Shown here one piece after another: positions 34,603 to 37,094 of a DNA stretch of 37,094 nucleotides (position 1 is the stretch's first letter; the number at the start of each line of letters is the position of its first letter). Position numbers and translations under genes: made by a program. Source of the DNA: Rhizobium sp. (GTDB lineage Bacteria > Pseudomonadota > Alphaproteobacteria > Rhizobiales > Rhizobiaceae); the NCBI GenBank assembly GCA_029865825.1, contig JARXAQ010000018.1, positions 1 to 37,094 of the forward strand. Direction: 5' to 3'. The notes beneath the pieces are model-generated. The model did no database searches, was not told the DNA's origin, and was given only the letters and a program-made list of their open reading frames with translations.

Positions 34603-35689
34603 AGATCGGTTCCCGATCGTGCTACTCGGCGGCGGACACGCCCATGTCGAGGTAGTCCGCCGACTTGGCATTCTGGGGCTCGGCGCGCAGATCACGCTCG
34701 TTTCGCCTTCCCGGTATGCGCCGTATTCCGGCATGCTTCCGGGCCATATCGCCGGCGAATATGCTTTTGACGACTTCCACATCGATCTCGTCACGCTGTG
34801 CGCGCGTTTCGGCATCACTTTTCTCGAGACCTCGGCGACCGGCATAGAACCGGTTCATCGCAGGGTCCTGCTCGCAAGTGGCAAGGACCTGGGTTATCGG
34901 ATCCTCTCGATCGACATTGGGTCTACACCCTCGCTGCCCGAGGGAATGGTGACTGGGATCTCCGTGAAGCCGATCGCGAGCTTCACTGATCGCCTCGCGC
35001 GCCTCGATGCGCTTGCCACAACGGGTAACTTCTCAACTCTGGCGGTCGTCGGGCAGGGCGTGGCGGGTGTCGAGGTCGCGTTCGCGCTGAGGCGCCGGTT
35101 CGCCGCACGCGACATCCGTATCGCCCTTGTCGGCCGGGCGGCGGAGCCGGTCCCCGAGCGCAGCAGGCGGGCACGGCACCTGCTGGAACGGGAGATGAAA
35201 AGGGCAGGCATCGCCCACCATCCCACTTTCGATGTCGTGGCTTTTCACGACGCCGAACTCATCGCTCGTGATGGGCGGCGGCTCGCGGCAGACGAGATCG
35301 TCTGGGCCACCTCCAGCGGTGCATCGTCCTTCTTGCGCGAAAGCGGTCTTCTTCTCGACGAAAAGGGGTTCATCCGCGTGGACCAGACGCTGAGATCCCT
35401 GTCGCATACGGACATCTTCGCGGCTGGTGACGTCGCGTCCCTGCCAGATCCGCGCCCGAAGGCCGGCGTTTTTGCCGTGCGCCAGGGACCGGTCCTGGCA
35501 GAAAATATTCGTCGTAGCCTCGTCCAAGAAAGCCTCAAGCCTTATCGGCCGCAGCATGGCTGGCTGGTCCTGATCTCGCTGGCGGACGGGCGAGCTATCG
35601 CCGACAAATGGGATTTCGCGGTCCTCGGTCGCTGGGTCGCCCGATGGAAAGGCCGGATCGACAGCCGGTTCATGCAAAGATATCGGTGA
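34595..35689 (+). CDS. FAD-dependent oxidoreductase, 'N-terminal to SelD' type, standalone
   Basis: The protein has 364 aa from the ATG at 34595; the ORF-track start lies in ynjD. It opens PIVLLGGGHAHVEVVRRLG and has SPSRYAPYSGMLPGHIAGEY and FHIDLVTLC. This is the pattern of pyridine nucleotide-disulfide oxidoreductases often fused N-terminally to selenophosphate synthetase (TIGR03169 type). A second nucleotide fold (LAVVGQGVAGVEVAFALRRR) and AAGDVAS are present. No SelD domain follows, so this is the standalone form. The eight-base overlap with ynjD implies cotranscription. A role in sulfur or selenium redox chemistry is only suggested by the family's fusions. A weak GC-rich hairpin before TTTT follows the stop. 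Confidence 0.9.
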   Translation: MAEDRFPIVLLGGGHAHVEVVRRLGILGLGAQITLVSPSRYAPYSGMLPGHIAGEYAFDDFHIDLVTLCARFGITFLETSATGIEPVHRRVLLASGKDLGYRILSIDIGSTPSLPEGMVTGISVKPIASFTDRLARLDALATTGNFSTLAVVGQGVAGVEVAFALRRRFAARDIRIALVGRAAEPVPERSRRARHLLEREMKRAGIAHHPTFDVVAFHDAELIARDGRRLAADEIVWATSSGASSFLRESGLLLDEKGFIRVDQTLRSLSHTDIFAAGDVASLPDPRPKAGVFAVRQGPVLAENIRRSLVQESLKPYRPQHGWLVLISLADGRAIADKWDFAVLGRWVARWKGRIDSRFMQRYR

Positions 35690-35725
35690 TGGAGCCTGGC
35701 TCCGGCTTTTGGCTCAAGATCTGGT

Positions 35726-35934
35726 CTACGGGTTCTCGCGGACCCGCGTGTCGATCCAGGCGCGTGCCTGCTCAAGAATGTCGTCTGACACTACCGGATC
35801 CTTGATAGCCCGGGCGAGGATGACCGCCCCTACCTACCAAGTCGGCCGAACATGATGTCTGCGACGCTGACGGCATCCAAGCGTTTGTCCTTAAACGACC
35901 GGCCGGCGACGTCCAGAATCCGACATTTGTTCAT
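35726..35934 (-). pseudogene. Remnant of a TetR-family regulator (internal deletion plus frameshift)
   Basis: Read on the minus strand, the ATG at 35934 gives MNKCRILDVAGRSFKDKRLD followed by AVSVADIM, the start of a TetR DNA-binding domain. It then stops after FGRLGR. In another frame directly after this comes VGAVILARAIKDPVVSDDIL then EQARAWIDTRVRENP and a stop, the usual last segment of a TetR protein. About two thirds of the gene, including the recognition helix and ligand pocket, is missing at a junction near TAGGTAGG. The ATG overlaps the stop of the CPBP protease gene (ATGA), so the intact ancestor was translationally coupled to it. Confidence 0.7.
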
Positions 35935-36728
35935 GGGGCAAAAGGCCTGTCCGTACTGAGGACATGGTCGTTGCGCACGTTTCGCAGCAGATAGATCCCG
36001 TAGAGAAAATTCGGCAGCACCAGTGCCACCGGCAGCAGAAAGCTCCACCCACCGACCTCGCTGCTGGCCGCCGCACCCGATGCCTGACTGCTCGCAGAAA
36101 TCGCGAAAGTGCCGAAATCCCATAGCGCGTGATAGACGATTGCCGGCCAGATGGAGCCCGTTCGCACCAGAATGGCCATGAAGGCGAAGCCGCTTAGCAT
36201 CGCGGTAAATGCCTGCAGCAAGGCGCTGAGAAGCTCGCCTGTCGTCAGCACATTGAGAATATGGACCGAGCCGAACAGCATCGATGTCAAGACCATCGCC
36301 GGCCACAGCTTCACGCGTGTACGCAAGGCCTGGAAGATGATGCCACGGAACATGGTCTCTTCCGAGAGGCCGACAAAGATCGTGCTGGCCAAGATGAGCA
36401 ACAGGAGGTCCAGCCGCGGCAATCCGAGGATGACGGCAAGGACGACGAATGTCACGACGTAGAGCGCGGGCAGCCACATGATCCTGAGCGAGCTCACGGG
36501 GTTCGGCGCCACAAACTTCAGATCGCGCCACCCGGCAATCAGGATGACGGCAACGAGGAACAGAAAGGCCGCAACGACATTCCAGAGCGGCCCCTTCGAC
36601 AGGCCTTCGATCAGGGATTGCGTCTGCCCGCCGCTCAACAGCATGCCGCCGAGCATCGTGATGGCGGCCCAGATGACAAAGACCGCCAGACTGAGAGGAA
36701 GCCTCGCTCTGCCATGCGCGTTTTTCAT
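35931..36728 (-). CDS. CPBP family intramembrane glutamic endopeptidase
   Basis: A 265-aa membrane protein with about seven to eight helices. It carries the CPBP/Abi motifs in order: EETMFRG (EExxxR, catalytic Glu pair), LFGSVHI (FxxxH) and YHALWDF (HxxxD/N). These proteases resemble Rce1-type CAAX proteases; bacterial members act in peptide maturation, immunity or envelope control. GGAGA precedes the ATG at 36728. It follows another CPBP gene by 58 bases and was once coupled to the TetR gene that is now a remnant. The substrate is unknown. Confidence 0.9.
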   Translation of the reverse strand: MKNAHGRARLPLSLAVFVIWAAITMLGGMLLSGGQTQSLIEGLSKGPLWNVVAAFLFLVAVILIAGWRDLKFVAPNPVSSLRIMWLPALYVVTFVVLAVILGLPRLDLLLLILASTIFVGLSEETMFRGIIFQALRTRVKLWPAMVLTSMLFGSVHILNVLTTGELLSALLQAFTAMLSGFAFMAILVRTGSIWPAIVYHALWDFGTFAISASSQASGAAASSEVGGWSFLLPVALVLPNFLYGIYLLRNVRNDHVLSTDRPFAP

Positions 36729-36786
36729 GCGGTCGTCTCCATTCTACGTTGCCTATCGTTTGCAAGCTGCATGAATATGCGCAAAA

Positions 36787-37094
36787 TCACGAGCGCTTCC
36801 ACATCGGGGCGACGATATGGCCACGTCGGACAGCTATGCGCAGTATCAGCAAACCCGTCGCAGTACAGACGACGAGGGCCACAACGCTCGCTTCCATGCC
36901 AAACATGCCGCCCGTCAGCACTTGCGGGCCCTCGATCACCGCCCTTATCAGGCCGGGTTGTTCAAATGCGCCCGACACCGAGCCGGAGAAAATACCACTC
37001 TGGGTAAAGTTCCAGGCCATATGGGCGCCGATGCTCAACCAGAGCCGGCGGGTCAGAAGATAAACCGCAGCAAGCAGAAGCCCCGCTTCGATCG
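36787..37094 (-). CDS. CPBP family intramembrane protease, cut by right edge
   Basis: The minus-strand frame is open to the window end, giving 101 visible C-terminal residues. The ORF-track start is an internal TTG. The stretch LSIGAHMAWNFTQSGIFSGS contains the HxxxN motif of CPBP proteases, followed by the glycine-rich loop and a last membrane helix (SVVALVVCTATGLLILRIAV). The EExxxR motif would lie outside the window. It is probably cotranscribed with the CPBP gene downstream. Little sequence similarity is visible between the two, so they need not be recent duplicates. Confidence 0.8.
   Translation of the reverse strand, partial: IEAGLLLAAVYLLTRRLWLSIGAHMAWNFTQSGIFSGSVSGAFEQPGLIRAVIEGPQVLTGGMFGMEASVVALVVCTATGLLILRIAVRRGHIVAPMWKRS

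Overview
The window looks like a chromosomal segment from an alphaproteobacterium, most likely Hyphomicrobiales and probably Rhizobiaceae. The reasons are high GC, rhizobial-style small proteins (a DUF1488 protein and an 'HRFxVGQ...LPxRDNSPQYR' protein), a GlxA-type AraC regulator, and the style of the Kdp and EptA proteins. No rRNA, tRNA, CRISPR array or insertion sequence was seen.

Region 1 (1-11290) is two consecutive giant genes made almost wholly of one 8-residue repeat, consensus [STGDN]-[ST]-x-Q-[VI]-x-A-L. The first is cut by the left edge: its frame is open from base 2, well before the first ATG in the ORF track. The second is a complete 2494-aa protein, about 311 octads. Both are organised in higher-order units of 17 octads (136 aa, 408 bp) with some 10-octad units, marked by a 'GTDDLATF' octad. 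The first gene adds a 61-octad (1464-bp) super-repeat. Both end in a matching DQVxAxIAAY tail, and the second has no Sec signal. I do not recognise a named family.

Region 2 (11290-13700) has a minus-strand set of small rhizobial proteins behind a possible 20-aa leader ORF, then a GlxA/AraC regulator and a cupin enzyme on the plus strand.

Region 3 (13742-21654, minus) is a complete kdpFABCDE high-affinity potassium uptake operon with its sensor and regulator. A second tiny membrane ORF (27 aa) precedes kdpF.

Region 4 (22029-26640) is an envelope-modification module: a PmrAB-like two-component system, a PepSY-like periplasmic protein, diacylglycerol kinase and an EptA-type phosphoethanolamine transferase. 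EptA releases diacylglycerol and DgkA would recycle it.

Region 5 (26914-35689) is a conserved but poorly understood cluster related to E. coli ydjXYZ-ynjABCDEF. It holds a MerA-like flavoprotein, a CDP-alcohol phosphatidyltransferase, a TVP38/TMEM64 membrane protein, the YnjBCD ABC transporter and a flavoprotein of the kind often fused to SelD. It also carries its own ECF sigma factor and a small zinc-type anti-sigma protein. Two matching TGTAA-N16-CG promoter candidates sit before the first operon and before the sigma gene. This is the best candidate for an undescribed functional system, along with the octapeptide proteins.

Region 6 (35726-37094, minus) has two CPBP membrane proteases in tandem (one cut by the right edge), followed by the collapsed remnant of a TetR regulator.
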